The notes below the pieces were generated by a model. That model ran no database searches. It saw nothing but the letters and a program-made list of their open reading frames with translations, and was not told the DNA's origin. From contig JAPLZW010000019.1 of NCBI GenBank assembly GCA_026394835.1, positions 1 to 30,775 on the forward strand: a stretch of 30,775 nucleotides of DNA. Direction: 5' to 3'. This DNA comes from Candidatus Wolfebacteria bacterium. GTDB lineage: Bacteria > Patescibacteriota > Minisyncoccia > UBA6257 > UBA9933. Positions 6,995 through 14,632 of this stretch are shown here, in pieces. The stretch's first letter is position 1. Each line of letters starts with the position of its first letter. Made by a program: the position numbers and the translations under genes.

Positions 6995-8533
6995 ATGGAG
7001 AAAGATAAAGAAAAAGAAAAAAGCAGGGAAAGGGAGAAAGACGGAGAAAACGGGGAGAAAACGCAACGGATAGAAAACCGGGAAATAACCGACGAACTCC
7101 GCGAATGTTATCTTGATTACGCGATGTCGGTCATAGTTTCCCGCGCCCTGCCGGATGTAAGGGACGGATTAAAGCCGGTTCAAAGAAGAATCCTCTGGAC
7201 GATGTGGGACGACGGCATAGCGCATAATGCCAAATTCAGAAAATCAGCCAATATTGTAGGCACGGTTATGGGACGCTACCACCCTCACGGCGATTCGGCC
7301 ATATACGATGCCCTGGCGCGCATGGCCCAAGACTTTACTTTGCGATACACAATGATTGACGGCCAAGGCAACTGGGGCTCGATTGACGGCGACTCCCCGG
7401 CCGCAATGAGGTACACCGAATGCCGGCTCGCAAGAATCGCAGGAGAACTTTTAACCGATATAGAAAAAGAGACCGTTGATTTCTCCCCCAACTACGACGA
7501 CACGCGGCAGGAGCCAAGCGTGCTTCCGGCAAAACTGCCGAATCTGCTTCTGAACGGCTCGATGGGAATCGCGGTCGGCATGGCCACGAATATTCCTCCG
7601 CACAATTTGGGTGAAGTTATTGATGCCACGGCTCATCTGATAGAAAATCCGAAAGCCACAACCGAGGACCTGATGCAATTCGTCCAGGGGCCGGATTTTC
7701 CGACCGGCGGAATCATTTATAACAGAAAGGAAATTGTTGGTGCCTACATCACGGGACGCGGCCCCATTACCTGCCGCGCGGTTTCTTTAATAGAGGAAAG
7801 AAAGAACGGCCAATTCAATATCGTTATCACGGAAATTCCTTACCAGGTTAATAAATCCGAGCTCATTATAAAAATCGCCGAACTCGTTTCGGAGAAGAAA
7901 ATTGAGGGCATTAAAGACCTCCGCGACGAATCGGACCGCGAAGGAATGCGGATAGTCATTGAACTCAAGACAGACGCTTCCGCGCAGAAAATATTGAACC
8001 AGCTCTACAAGCACACCGACCTTCAGAAAAATTTCAATCTCAATATGATTGCCCTGGCTGACGGCATCCAGCCGCAGCTGATGTCCCTGAAAGATATCCT
8101 TTCGGCTTACATTGACCACCGAAAAATCGTGATTGAACGCCGCACGAAATACGACCTGATGAAAGCCAAAGAGCGCGCCCATATCTTGGAAGGATTAAGC
8201 AAGGCTCTGGACAATATCGATAAAGTCATCGCGACCATCAAAAAATCCAAAGACAAGGACGATGCCAAAGAAAACCTGATTAAAAATTTCAAATTTACCG
8301 AACTTCAGGCAATTGCCATTTTGGAAATGAGGCTGCAGACCTTAGCTTCTTTGGAACGGCAGAAGATAGAAGACGAACTTAAAGAAAAAAGAAAAATAAT
8401 CGCTTTTCTTGAAGACTTGCTGAAAAGCCCGGCTAAAATATTAAAAGTCGTGAAAGACGAGCTATTGGAATCCAAGAAAACTTTTAATGACGCGAGCGCC
8501 GCGGCGGCAAAGGGCTTATCGGCCAGGACGTAA
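6995..8533 (+). CDS. gyrA: DNA gyrase subunit A, N-terminal cleavage/religation part
   Basis: Breakage-reunion domain of GyrA, which with GyrB introduces negative supercoils. A highly charged stretch of 30 residues precedes ITDELRECYLDYAMSVIVSRALPDVRDGLKPVQRRIL. The catalytic Tyr is Tyr140 in AAMRYTECRLA; HPHGD at 96-100 and LLLNGSMGIAVGMATNIPPHN are typical. The coiled-coil arm and QLYKHTDLQKNFNLNM are present. The frame follows the family as far as ELLESKKTFND and then enters unrelated residues and a stop at 8533. The C-terminal domain resumes in another frame (see next entry). Confidence 0.93.
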   Translation: MEKDKEKEKSREREKDGENGEKTQRIENREITDELRECYLDYAMSVIVSRALPDVRDGLKPVQRRILWTMWDDGIAHNAKFRKSANIVGTVMGRYHPHGDSAIYDALARMAQDFTLRYTMIDGQGNWGSIDGDSPAAMRYTECRLARIAGELLTDIEKETVDFSPNYDDTRQEPSVLPAKLPNLLLNGSMGIAVGMATNIPPHNLGEVIDATAHLIENPKATTEDLMQFVQGPDFPTGGIIYNRKEIVGAYITGRGPITCRAVSLIEERKNGQFNIVITEIPYQVNKSELIIKIAELVSEKKIEGIKDLRDESDREGMRIVIELKTDASAQKILNQLYKHTDLQKNFNLNMIALADGIQPQLMSLKDILSAYIDHRKIVIERRTKYDLMKAKERAHILEGLSKALDNIDKVIATIKKSKDKDDAKENLIKNFKFTELQAIAILEMRLQTLASLERQKIEDELKEKRKIIAFLEDLLKSPAKILKVVKDELLESKKTFNDASAAAAKGLSART

Positions 8534-8574
8534 ATGATGAAGACCTGCTTATCAATTTCCTGCCCGCCAACACT

Positions 8575-9360
8575 TTGGATAATATTTTATTCTTCACCAA
8601 TAAAGGCAGAGTTTTTCAAACCAAAGTTTACGAAATACCCGCGGCCAGCCGCACATCCAAAGGCAAGCTTATCCAGAATTTCCTGGAAATTCCGGCCGGA
8701 GAAACCGTAAGCGCCATCGTGAGCTACGCGGAAGAAGAAAAAGAAAAAGATGAAGGATATCTTATTATGGCGACACTAAACGGAATGATTAAAAAAACGC
8801 CGCTTGAAGACTTCGGGAATGTAAGAAGAAGCGGATTAATTGCTATGGGATTGAAAGGCGACGACCTGCTTAAATGGGTAAAGCTTTCTTTCGGCAAAGA
8901 CGAAGTGGTTCTGGTCACGGGAAACGGCCAATCAATCAGATTTAAAGAATCCCAGCTTCGGTCTATGGGACGCACCGCTTCCGGTGTCCGATCCATCAAA
9001 TTGAAAAAAGGAGATTTCGTCGCCGGGCTCGACACCATAAAAGAAAGCCGGGGGAAAAACGAAAGAAAATTTTTGATAGTGACCGAAAACGGCTTTGCGA
9101 AACAAACCAAACTTAAAGAATACAAAGTCCAGTCAAGAAGCGGTGGCGGAATCAAAACCGCGAAGATAAACCAAAAAACCGGGAAAATAATTACAGCCCA
9201 GATAATTACGGACGAAGAAGAACTGCTCGCGATTTCAACTAAAGGCCAAGTCATCAGAACCAAGATAAATACCGTAAGAACCGCGGGCCGCGCCACTTCC
9301 GGAGTGAGAATAATGAAATTGAAACCCGGTGACACCGTGGCGGGCTCCGTAGCTTTATAA
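8575..9360 (+). CDS. gyrA: DNA gyrase subunit A, C-terminal DNA-wrapping domain (separate frame)
   Basis: Beta-pinwheel domain that wraps DNA. Visible blade motifs: DNILFFTNKGRVFQTKVYEIP, GLIAMGLKGDDLL, RTASGVRSIKLKKGD, FAKQTKLKEY, GRATSGVRIMKLKPGD. The open frame can be read upstream of 8575 as ERRGGKGLIGQDVNDEDLLI back to about 8494 if two bases near 8491-8496 are discounted, so RRGGKG (the GyrA box) is present but fused directly to the DERR that ends the coiled-coil region. About 40-45 residues of blade 1 between DERR and QRRGGKG are missing by comparison with known GyrA. The only start available is TTG at 8575, so an independent protein is doubtful. Confidence 0.85.
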   Translation: MDNILFFTNKGRVFQTKVYEIPAASRTSKGKLIQNFLEIPAGETVSAIVSYAEEEKEKDEGYLIMATLNGMIKKTPLEDFGNVRRSGLIAMGLKGDDLLKWVKLSFGKDEVVLVTGNGQSIRFKESQLRSMGRTASGVRSIKLKKGDFVAGLDTIKESRGKNERKFLIVTENGFAKQTKLKEYKVQSRSGGGIKTAKINQKTGKIITAQIITDEEELLAISTKGQVIRTKINTVRTAGRATSGVRIMKLKPGDTVAGSVAL

Positions 9361-9377
9361 GGCTACCCCTTTTAGGG

Positions 9378-9383
9378 TATAAT
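9378..9383 (+). promoter_or_regulatory. -10 box of the sugar-binding protein/pilin operon
   Basis: GGGTATAAT 18 nt before the ATG at 9402, giving a leader of about 12 nt. It lies 17 nt after the gyrA stop. Confidence 0.5.
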
Positions 9384-9401
9384 TTAAGAAAATAAATCGA
9401 T

Positions 9402-10079
9402 ATGCCCACTAACCTCACCCGCAACCAGACGATAATCATAGGTATTGTTTTTGTCGTTGCTGTAACCGGCGTTTTGTTTTTTATGGGCGTCCTGCCGGGA
9501 TTGAAAAACCAAAGCGCGACTCAAGCTCCAAACATATCCCTGACCGCAGTGGGACCCCTGAGCTCGGCGGCTTTCAATGATATGGCGCAGAGCTACCAGC
9601 AATCACACGGCAACGTAAAAATCAGCTATACCCGGATATCCGAAGATAGTTACGAAAGCGTTTTGACCGACGCTTTGGCTTCGGGCAACGGTCCGGATAT
9701 TTTTATGATTAAAAATTCCTGGCTGCCGAAGCATTATAATAAAATCTATCAGGTCCCCGGAACGCAATATTCCCTGACGCAGATACAAAACGATTTCCCG
9801 ACAGTTGTTTCCCAAGACTTCGCCAATTCCGGCAATATTTACGCCCTTCCGCTTTATATAGACACGCTCGCGTTATTTTACAATAAAGATATTTTTGACG
9901 CGAAATCAATCGCCACTCTTCCGGAAACTTGGACAGCTTTCCAAAATCTGATTCCGAAAACCCGGGAGATGAACAACCAGAATCAATTATCAAAACCGGC
10001 CGCGGCCATCGGTATTACACATGGAACGACAATCTTGATTATTCCCTCACGAGTTTTAGCGAAGGGAAAACCGCGATGA
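9402..10079 (+). CDS. ABC sugar-type solute-binding protein (family 1), N-terminal part
   Basis: N-terminal lobe of a family-1 extracellular solute-binding protein. Membrane helix at 9-31 (NQTIIIGIVFVVAVTGVLFFMGV) anchors it. Family features: NISYTR-type strand (VKISYTRISEDSYESVLTDALASGNGPDIFMI), IYALPLYIDTLALFYNKDIFD, and LPETWTAFQNLIPK. The frame agrees with the family up to KPAAAIG (about residue 203) and then becomes unrelated and stops. The remaining part continues in the next frame. The start ATG is supported by the promoter 18 nt upstream. Confidence 0.85.
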   Translation: MPTNLTRNQTIIIGIVFVVAVTGVLFFMGVLPGLKNQSATQAPNISLTAVGPLSSAAFNDMAQSYQQSHGNVKISYTRISEDSYESVLTDALASGNGPDIFMIKNSWLPKHYNKIYQVPGTQYSLTQIQNDFPTVVSQDFANSGNIYALPLYIDTLALFYNKDIFDAKSIATLPETWTAFQNLIPKTREMNNQNQLSKPAAAIGITHGTTILIIPSRVLAKGKPR

Positions 10080-10516
10080 TTTTTAATTATGGCTCGGCGA
10101 TTTCGGAAATAAAAAACCGGAATCAAAACTTGAGCTACGGCATCGCTCTTATGCCGCAGATAAATAAAAATAACCCCGTAAACCAGGCAAGTTATTGGGG
10201 GCTTACGGTTTCAAAACAGAGCAAAAATGCCGGCTGGGCATGGGACTTCATCACGGCCGTAACCACCGACCAAACAATCGCCGACTCCTACGCCAAAGCA
10301 TTGAATGAATGCCCGGCGCTCCGCCCGCTTATCGCGAAATACATCAATGACCCGGTTCTGGGAGTTTTTGCGAGCCAGGCTTTAACCGCGCGCGACTGGC
10401 CCCAGCCGGATGACAATATTGCGAGCCAAGCATTTTCTTACGCCATAAATTCCACACTGACCGGCAGACTGACCAGCTCGCAAGCCCTTGAATATATCAG
10501 AAATAAAATCCGATAA
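10013..10516 (+). CDS. Solute-binding protein (family 1), C-terminal part in another frame
   Basis: Reads YYTWNDNLDYSLTSFSEGKTAMIFNYGSAI and on to VSKQSKNAGWAWDFITAVTT, the usual C-terminal lobe of family-1 binding proteins. The frame is open upstream to 9929 (a TTG), but residues before 10013 are not family-like. A stretch that I estimate at 50-60 residues between AAAIG and YYTWN is absent. No good start codon exists, so it is most likely the tail of the broken gene. Its stop is 6 nt before the first pilin-like gene. Confidence 0.7.
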   Translation, partial: YYTWNDNLDYSLTSFSEGKTAMIFNYGSAISEIKNRNQNLSYGIALMPQINKNNPVNQASYWGLTVSKQSKNAGWAWDFITAVTTDQTIADSYAKALNECPALRPLIAKYINDPVLGVFASQALTARDWPQPDDNIASQAFSYAINSTLTGRLTSSQALEYIRNKIR

Positions 10517-10522
10517 TATAAT

Positions 10523-10924
10523 ATGAAAAAAAGATTCTTACTTCCCGCCTACCTCCTACTTCTTACTTCTCCGTTATTGGTTTCCGCGGCCGGACTCGTG
10601 CCGTGCACTGGTTTGAATTGCACCTTTTGCGACCTGTTAAAGCTTTTGGACAACGTTATCGGATTTATTTTTAAAATTATTTTTCCGTTAGCTGCCGTCA
10701 TGGTTGTAATCGGCGGGTTTATGATAATGTTTTCCGCCGGAAATCCCGGCAGAGCCGCGAAGGGCAAAGAAGTAATCACCGCCGCGATTATCGGAATTGT
10801 AATAGCTCTTATCTCTTGGCTTGTCCTTGATACGATTTTCAAAATTCTCGTATCCCAAGGAGATTGGACAAATGCCGGACTTGGACCATGGAATCAGCTG
10901 AATTGCTCCGCCCCGGCGAAATAA
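10523..10924 (+). CDS. Pilin-like T4SS membrane protein 1
   Basis: 133 residues with an N-terminal signal peptide (to about VSAAG, residue 24) and two membrane helices at about 45-70 and 85-110 separated by the conserved short loop SAGNPGRAAKGKE. This is the layout of TrbC/VirB2-like T4SS_pilin-type proteins that are numerous in Parcubacteria. Unlike its neighbours it has cysteines (CTGLNCTFC) just after the signal peptide and one near the end (LNCSAP). First of six in a row; whether it forms a pilus or another membrane assembly is not known. Confidence 0.78.
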   Translation: MKKRFLLPAYLLLLTSPLLVSAAGLVPCTGLNCTFCDLLKLLDNVIGFIFKIIFPLAAVMVVIGGFMIMFSAGNPGRAAKGKEVITAAIIGIVIALISWLVLDTIFKILVSQGDWTNAGLGPWNQLNCSAPAK

Positions 10925-10930
10925 TCCGCC

Positions 10931-10960
10931 TTGCGTCATCAAACAGCCATTTGCTATAAT
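10931..10960 (+). promoter_or_regulatory. Promoter of pilin-like gene 2 (leaderless)
   Basis: TTGCGT, 18-nt spacer, extended -10 TGCTATAAT (TATAAT at 10955-10960). The ATG at 10969 is 8 nt later, so the mRNA would start at or very near the ATG. Confidence 0.7.
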
Positions 10961-10968
10961 TAATTAAA

Positions 10969-11379
10969 ATGAAAAAACTCAAAATAGAAAAAATTAAGTT
11001 TTGGTCTTTAATTTTTATCGGCATAATCCTTATGTGGTCGCTATTCAATTATTCTTTATCCAAGGCGGCTATAACGTCCCAAGACATAAAAAATGAAGCT
11101 TCAAACTTTGGTAGCGACTCTCCGATTAAAAGTGTTCAGGACATCACGAGTGTTATCGAAGGCCTTGTCCGCTGGGTTTACTACATCTTTTTCGTAGCCG
11201 CAGTTTATTTCCTTCTCGCGGCCGCCTTCGGATATCTTGCCGGCGGCTCAAATCCGGAAGCTGTTAAAAAAGCCCACAAATCTCTGCTCTGGGCATTTGT
11301 CGCTATTGCCGTAGCTCTGATATCCGTAGGCGCGGCCAATATCGTCCGCGACTTCATCACCCCCGTGGGAGGTTCTTAA
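10969..11379 (+). CDS. Pilin-like T4SS membrane protein 2
   Basis: 136 residues: N-terminal helix/signal at 10-33 (WSLIFIGIILMWSLFNYSL), SPIKSVQDITSVIEGLVRWVYYIFF leading into the first helix, loop LAGGSNPEAVKKAHK, second helix LLWAFVAIAVALISVGAANIV. Same family as its neighbours, closest to copies 3-5 in the SPIK-type segment before the first helix and the K(A/K)xxxLxWAxVxIAV second helix. It has its own promoter; copy 3 follows after 3 nt. Confidence 0.78.
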   Translation: MKKLKIEKIKFWSLIFIGIILMWSLFNYSLSKAAITSQDIKNEASNFGSDSPIKSVQDITSVIEGLVRWVYYIFFVAAVYFLLAAAFGYLAGGSNPEAVKKAHKSLLWAFVAIAVALISVGAANIVRDFITPVGGS

Positions 11380-11382
11380 AAC

Positions 11383-11766
11383 ATGAAAAAGAAATCAAAG
11401 TTATATTTATTAATTCTTCCCGCTTCTATCACTCTGGAATTTATCGCGGCAAAGGTTCTTGCTGCCCTTCCCAGTAAAGTAGAAATTCCGACAGCGGATA
11501 AGCTAGGCATTACAAAATCGCCAATAAACAACGGCACCGACCTTACGAACGTTTTTGAGAATTTTACCAAAGCATGGTATACGTTTATATTCGTTTATGC
11601 CATCATCTTTTTACTCATAGCCGCCTTCCGGTATATTACCGCTAGCGGCAATCCGGAACAACTAAAAAAAGCGAACAGCTCCTTGATTTGGGCATTAGTG
11701 GGTATTGCCGTCGGCATTCTTTCGGTAGGAGCTGTCTGGATAATTAAAAGCTTCTTAACCCCATAG
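11383..11766 (+). CDS. Pilin-like T4SS membrane protein 3
   Basis: 127 residues: signal-type N-terminus (LYLLILPASITLEFIAAKVLAALP), SPINNGTDLTNVFENFTKAWYTFIF, first helix about 64-85, loop ITASGNPEQLKKANS, second helix LIWALVGIAVGILSVGAVWII. Same family. Three nt after copy 2 and 7 nt before copy 4, so clearly one transcript. Confidence 0.78.
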   Translation: MKKKSKLYLLILPASITLEFIAAKVLAALPSKVEIPTADKLGITKSPINNGTDLTNVFENFTKAWYTFIFVYAIIFLLIAAFRYITASGNPEQLKKANSSLIWALVGIAVGILSVGAVWIIKSFLTP

Positions 11767-11773
11767 AAACAAA

Positions 11774-12226
11774 ATGAATACAAAAATAATTATATTATTA
11801 ATTATCGCGTTTTCCGTAGGCGTCTTAACGACCGCCTTAGCTGCTCCCGTACCGGGTACCATTCCGTCAGCCGGAGACCTCGGCATCCAGCAAGATTCTC
11901 CGATAAAAGATGTTCCCGGAGCAGTCGCCATACTGACGACGGTTGTAAAATGGCTCTACACGATATTCTTCATCGCCGCGGCTTTCTTTCTTTTACTGGC
12001 TGCGTTTAAATACCTGACTGGCGGACATACTCCAGCCAATGTCCAGATGGCGCACAAGATGATACTCTACGCGGCCATCGCGATTGTTGTGGCGTTTATG
12101 TCCGTGGGATTTGAATCAATCATTAAAAATTTCCTGTCGCCGAATTCAAACACGAGCAACTCTTTCCCCGCTAACGGCACAGCGCAAAATTACGGAGAAA
12201 GCGGGCTCAACGCAAATTATAGGTAA
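11774..12226 (+). CDS. Pilin-like T4SS membrane protein 4
   Basis: 150 residues: signal peptide with an AxA-type end (TTALAAPVPG, cleavage near residue 24), SPIKDVPGAVAILTTVVKWLYTIFF, loop LTGGHTPANVQMAHK (GH instead of the usual GN/GD), second helix MILYAAIAIVVAFMSVGFESII, then a 25-residue Asn/Ser-rich tail not present in the others. Confidence 0.78.
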   Translation: MNTKIIILLIIAFSVGVLTTALAAPVPGTIPSAGDLGIQQDSPIKDVPGAVAILTTVVKWLYTIFFIAAAFFLLLAAFKYLTGGHTPANVQMAHKMILYAAIAIVVAFMSVGFESIIKNFLSPNSNTSNSFPANGTAQNYGESGLNANYR

Positions 12227-12311
12227 TTCCATACGCCTATTCATTAAGCAAATAATTTCTGATAAAATTAAAATAATTACCCAAAAGGTCGAGAAATATC
12301 CAAAAAACTAT

Positions 12312-12704
12312 ATGAAATTCAATTCTGAAAAAACAAAATTAGTCGTAACCAGTATTATTGTGGGAGCGAATATTTTGGCATTGACCCTCGGCGGCTTGGC
12401 TATGGCGCAGAACACCCAGTCCGGATTGGACAGGATTCTGCCGAAAGTCGGCCCGTCAACTACCGGCGGACTCGTTGATTTGGTAAGGGGCATCAATAAA
12501 TGGGTTTATATCGTATTCTTTATCGCCGCGGTATTTTTCCTTTTGATGGCCGCTTTCAATTTCTTGAGAGCCGGCGGAGACCCGACGAAAGCCTCAACAG
12601 CGAAAAATATGCTGATATATGCCGCAGTTGCCGTTGCGATTGCTTTTCTTTCCGTCGGATTCGAGCAGATTATCGGAACCTTCCTGACCAACCCGAACGC
12701 TTAA
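12312..12704 (+). CDS. Pilin-like T4SS membrane protein 5
   Basis: 130 residues from the ATG at 12312; a longer open frame starts at 12084 but overlaps copy 4 and lacks signal-like sequence. Signal peptide ending at LAMAQ, GLVDLVRGINKWVYIVFFIAAVFFLLMAAFNFL, loop RAGGDPTKASTAKN, second helix MLIYAAVAVAIAFLSVGFEQII. Most similar to copy 4 through the second helix (IYAAxAxxxAFxSVGFExII), suggesting a recent duplication. Confidence 0.78.
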   Translation: MKFNSEKTKLVVTSIIVGANILALTLGGLAMAQNTQSGLDRILPKVGPSTTGGLVDLVRGINKWVYIVFFIAAVFFLLMAAFNFLRAGGDPTKASTAKNMLIYAAVAVAIAFLSVGFEQIIGTFLTNPNA

Positions 12705-12715
12705 GACGTGCTTTC

Positions 12716-12778
12716 CTCCGATTTAAAATCGGAGGGGGCATACCCAAGCGCGTTTAAAATTAAGCGCGGTTGGGTATG
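12716..12778 (+). promoter_or_regulatory. Two hairpins directly ahead of pilin-like gene 6
   Basis: First hairpin CCTCCGATTT/AAATCGGAGG (12716-12736) hides a GGAGG. The second pairs ATACCCAAGCGCG with CGCGGTTGGGTAT (12740-12777) and ends within the ATG start at 12776. No T-tract follows either hairpin, so a terminator is unlikely; control of translation or mRNA processing between genes 5 and 6 is a possible role. Confidence 0.5.
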
Positions 12779-13156
12779 TCAAAAAATTGTAAAAAAATAT
12801 TCTTTCCGATTGTATTTCTTTTTGTTTTCTTTTTAATAACCGCTCCTGTCTTTGCTGAAGATGCAATCGGCGGCACAGTTACCGGCGGACAACAAGGAAT
12901 AACCATTCCGAATCCCCTGGGCTCAAACAGTATTATCGCCATAATTAATAATATTATTAATTACCTTATCTATATCAGTATCCCGCTTTTGGCGTTTTTC
13001 ATCCTTCTTGGAGGATTCCAGATATTAAGCGCGCGCGGCAACCCCGCTAATGTTACAAAAGGAGGAAAAACCATAGCTTATGCGCTCGGCGGATTTGCCA
13101 TTATCCTTATTTCAAAAGGCGTCGCCCTGGTTCTTCTTGAGATTCTTGGCGCCTAA
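12776..13156 (+). CDS. Pilin-like T4SS membrane protein 6
   Basis: 126 residues from ATG 12776 (an alternative TTG lies 6 nt upstream). Signal peptide MSKNCKKIFFPIVFLFVFFLITAPVFAED with AxA-type end, Gly-rich segment, two helices (INYLIYISIPLLAFFILLGGFQIL and IAYALGGFAIILISKGVALVLLEIL) around the loop SARGNPANVTKGGK. It is the most divergent copy, with copy 1, and lacks the SPIK segment. Last gene before the terminator. Confidence 0.77.
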   Translation: MSKNCKKIFFPIVFLFVFFLITAPVFAEDAIGGTVTGGQQGITIPNPLGSNSIIAIINNIINYLIYISIPLLAFFILLGGFQILSARGNPANVTKGGKTIAYALGGFAIILISKGVALVLLEILGA

Positions 13157-13179
13157 AAAAACACCTCATAAAAAAACAA

Positions 13180-13214
13180 CCCCCACCAGACAATGAAGTA
13201 TTGTCCAGTGGGGG
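13180..13214. terminator. Bidirectional terminator between convergent operons
   Basis: CCCCCACCAGACAAT pairs with ATTGTCCAGTGGGGG (15-bp arms, one mismatch, 5-nt loop). AATTTTATT follows on the plus strand, and GTTGTTTTTTT on the minus strand. It closes the pilin-like operon and the SPFH operon. Confidence 0.85.
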
Positions 13215-13275
13215 AATTTTATTCCTCAAAACGAAAGAGCTATTCTATAGAATCACCTCCTCTCACTGAACAATA

Positions 13276-13659
13276 TTACGTTTGCGGCGTGTAGACCGAG
13301 ACCTTCGTCGGCTTATCCGAGCTCCTTGCCCGGCACATGCCACTGGCCGACTGTCCCGACTCATCCCGCTGAACGCTGGCACCCAGAACGATATAAAAAC
13401 CGTTAGAGCACCGGACTTCAGCTTCGCCTTCCTTCGCTACCCAGCGGAAAATCCCAGAGATAGATATCGGAGCCAGAAATTCTGGTCCCCACTTCTCTGG
13501 AGCCTCAATTTCCGCAACTTTCACCCATGTAAAAGTTTTTGGAGTCGCCGCGTTTGGCGCAGGAGACTTGATCTCGCTTGAATCAGAGAATAGTAATATC
13601 ACCCCGATCAGTGTGAGCACCACAGGAATCCACCATAGCCGCTTGTCCACTTTACTCAT
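13276..13659 (-). CDS. Single-helix membrane protein with extracytoplasmic domain, unknown
   Basis: 127 residues: short basic start, one membrane helix at 9-26 (WWIPVVLTLIGVILLF), then a Pro-rich linker and a soluble domain with two Cys (VRCSNG and GMCRAR) that could form a disulfide outside the cell. No family recognised. Start ATG at 13657-13659 is fixed by AAGGAGG eight bases upstream. The gene follows the SPFH gene after 11 nt and shares its terminator, so a partnership with the SPFH protein is plausible by position only. Confidence 0.65.
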   Translation of the reverse strand: MSKVDKRLWWIPVVLTLIGVILLFSDSSEIKSPAPNAATPKTFTWVKVAEIEAPEKWGPEFLAPISISGIFRWVAKEGEAEVRCSNGFYIVLGASVQRDESGQSASGMCRARSSDKPTKVSVYTPQT

Positions 13660-13670
13660 GGATTACCTCC

Positions 13671-14543
13671 TTACCGGCCTCTCGCAAAAGCGGCGAGAAC
13701 GGCGGCAATTGTCCGGGCAGTTTCAGTATCCAGCTTGAATTCTTGAACCGTTTTGGTTATTTTCTTGCGTTCGGTTTGGATAAGCTCTAAGGCTTTTTCC
13801 ACAGGAAACACAGCATCTTTCCCGGCTAAATCATGAAACCGGTCGAGTACGTGATTCAACTCAACGGTTTCGGCCTGACGTTGCTTCTCTTCTCGCGCCA
13901 CATTCTCGGCATCTCTTGCGAGCTCGCCCTTCACTTTTATATTAGTGATGTTTAGACGGCTCAATATAATACCGAGTTTTTCAATCGAGAGCCTTCCATT
14001 ACCACGTCGAAGTTCTATGGCAATATTCTCCAGTTCACCTTGTGGCGTGCTGTCTATGCTACGACCCATAATTACGGCTGCAACTTCAGCGGCGAATAGT
14101 TCCTTTGATTTTACCGCCGCCTCCCAGGTCTTAGGCTCTTTATCAGGATTAGCTGCTCGTTCACGCACAGCTTCCTCTACCATATCATCAAGAATTTTTC
14201 TAACCCCGACCTCGCCGCCCGAATTAAGATAATCGAGCAGATGCTCCAGATCCGGCCTCCATGTCGATGCGGCAGAAATCTCTAATTCCGCCATATCTGG
14301 AGTTCTAACATTTTCTGGATTGAAATCTTGATTCTTAGCCGCAACTTCCACTGGGATAAAACCGTAAAGCCATGGGCAAAAAAAGAAGAATCTCCATCCT
14401 TCAGGCTTCACTTGACCAGTTCTTTCGCCTAGATAGGTCATTACCGCTACAGTCGGTGGCTGGGCCGGAACCCGGCGCAACCCCTGAAGGAGAATCGCGA
14501 AAGCAGCCCCAAGAAAAATAAGTAGAATTCCTACCGTAGACAT
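13671..14543 (-). CDS. SPFH / band 7 domain membrane protein
   Basis: 290 residues from the ATG at 14543; an ATG 18 nt upstream also opens the frame, but AAGGAGG lies ideally for the chosen one. One helix near the N-terminus (VGILLIFLGAAFAILLQGL), then a band 7/SPFH-like domain at about 25-215: PPTVAVMTYLGERTGQVKPEGWRFF, VEVAAKNQDFNPENVRTPDMAELEISAASTWRPD, and LGIILSRLNITNIKVKGELARDAENVAREEKQRQAE, the usual transition into a charged helical tail. SPFH proteins scaffold membrane domains and often regulate membrane proteases, which fits the M48 gene next upstream. It has its own leader; a terminator separates it from M48. Confidence 0.75.
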   Translation of the reverse strand: MSTVGILLIFLGAAFAILLQGLRRVPAQPPTVAVMTYLGERTGQVKPEGWRFFFFCPWLYGFIPVEVAAKNQDFNPENVRTPDMAELEISAASTWRPDLEHLLDYLNSGGEVGVRKILDDMVEEAVRERAANPDKEPKTWEAAVKSKELFAAEVAAVIMGRSIDSTPQGELENIAIELRRGNGRLSIEKLGIILSRLNITNIKVKGELARDAENVAREEKQRQAETVELNHVLDRFHDLAGKDAVFPVEKALELIQTERKKITKTVQEFKLDTETARTIAAVLAAFARGR

Positions 14544-14632
14544 GTCGCCCTCCTTGGTCATCCGACCAATTTGTTACATTGTTATTCAGTCATATGAATA
14601 TCCATGTACCGAAGGCACACGGAGGTGATTTT

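Noticed and set aside
13240..13260. Similarity of AATCACCTCCTCTC to the 3' end of 16S rRNA
   Set aside because: Only about ten bases; it is the complement of a strong SD-like sequence on the minus strand and no other rRNA sequence is present.
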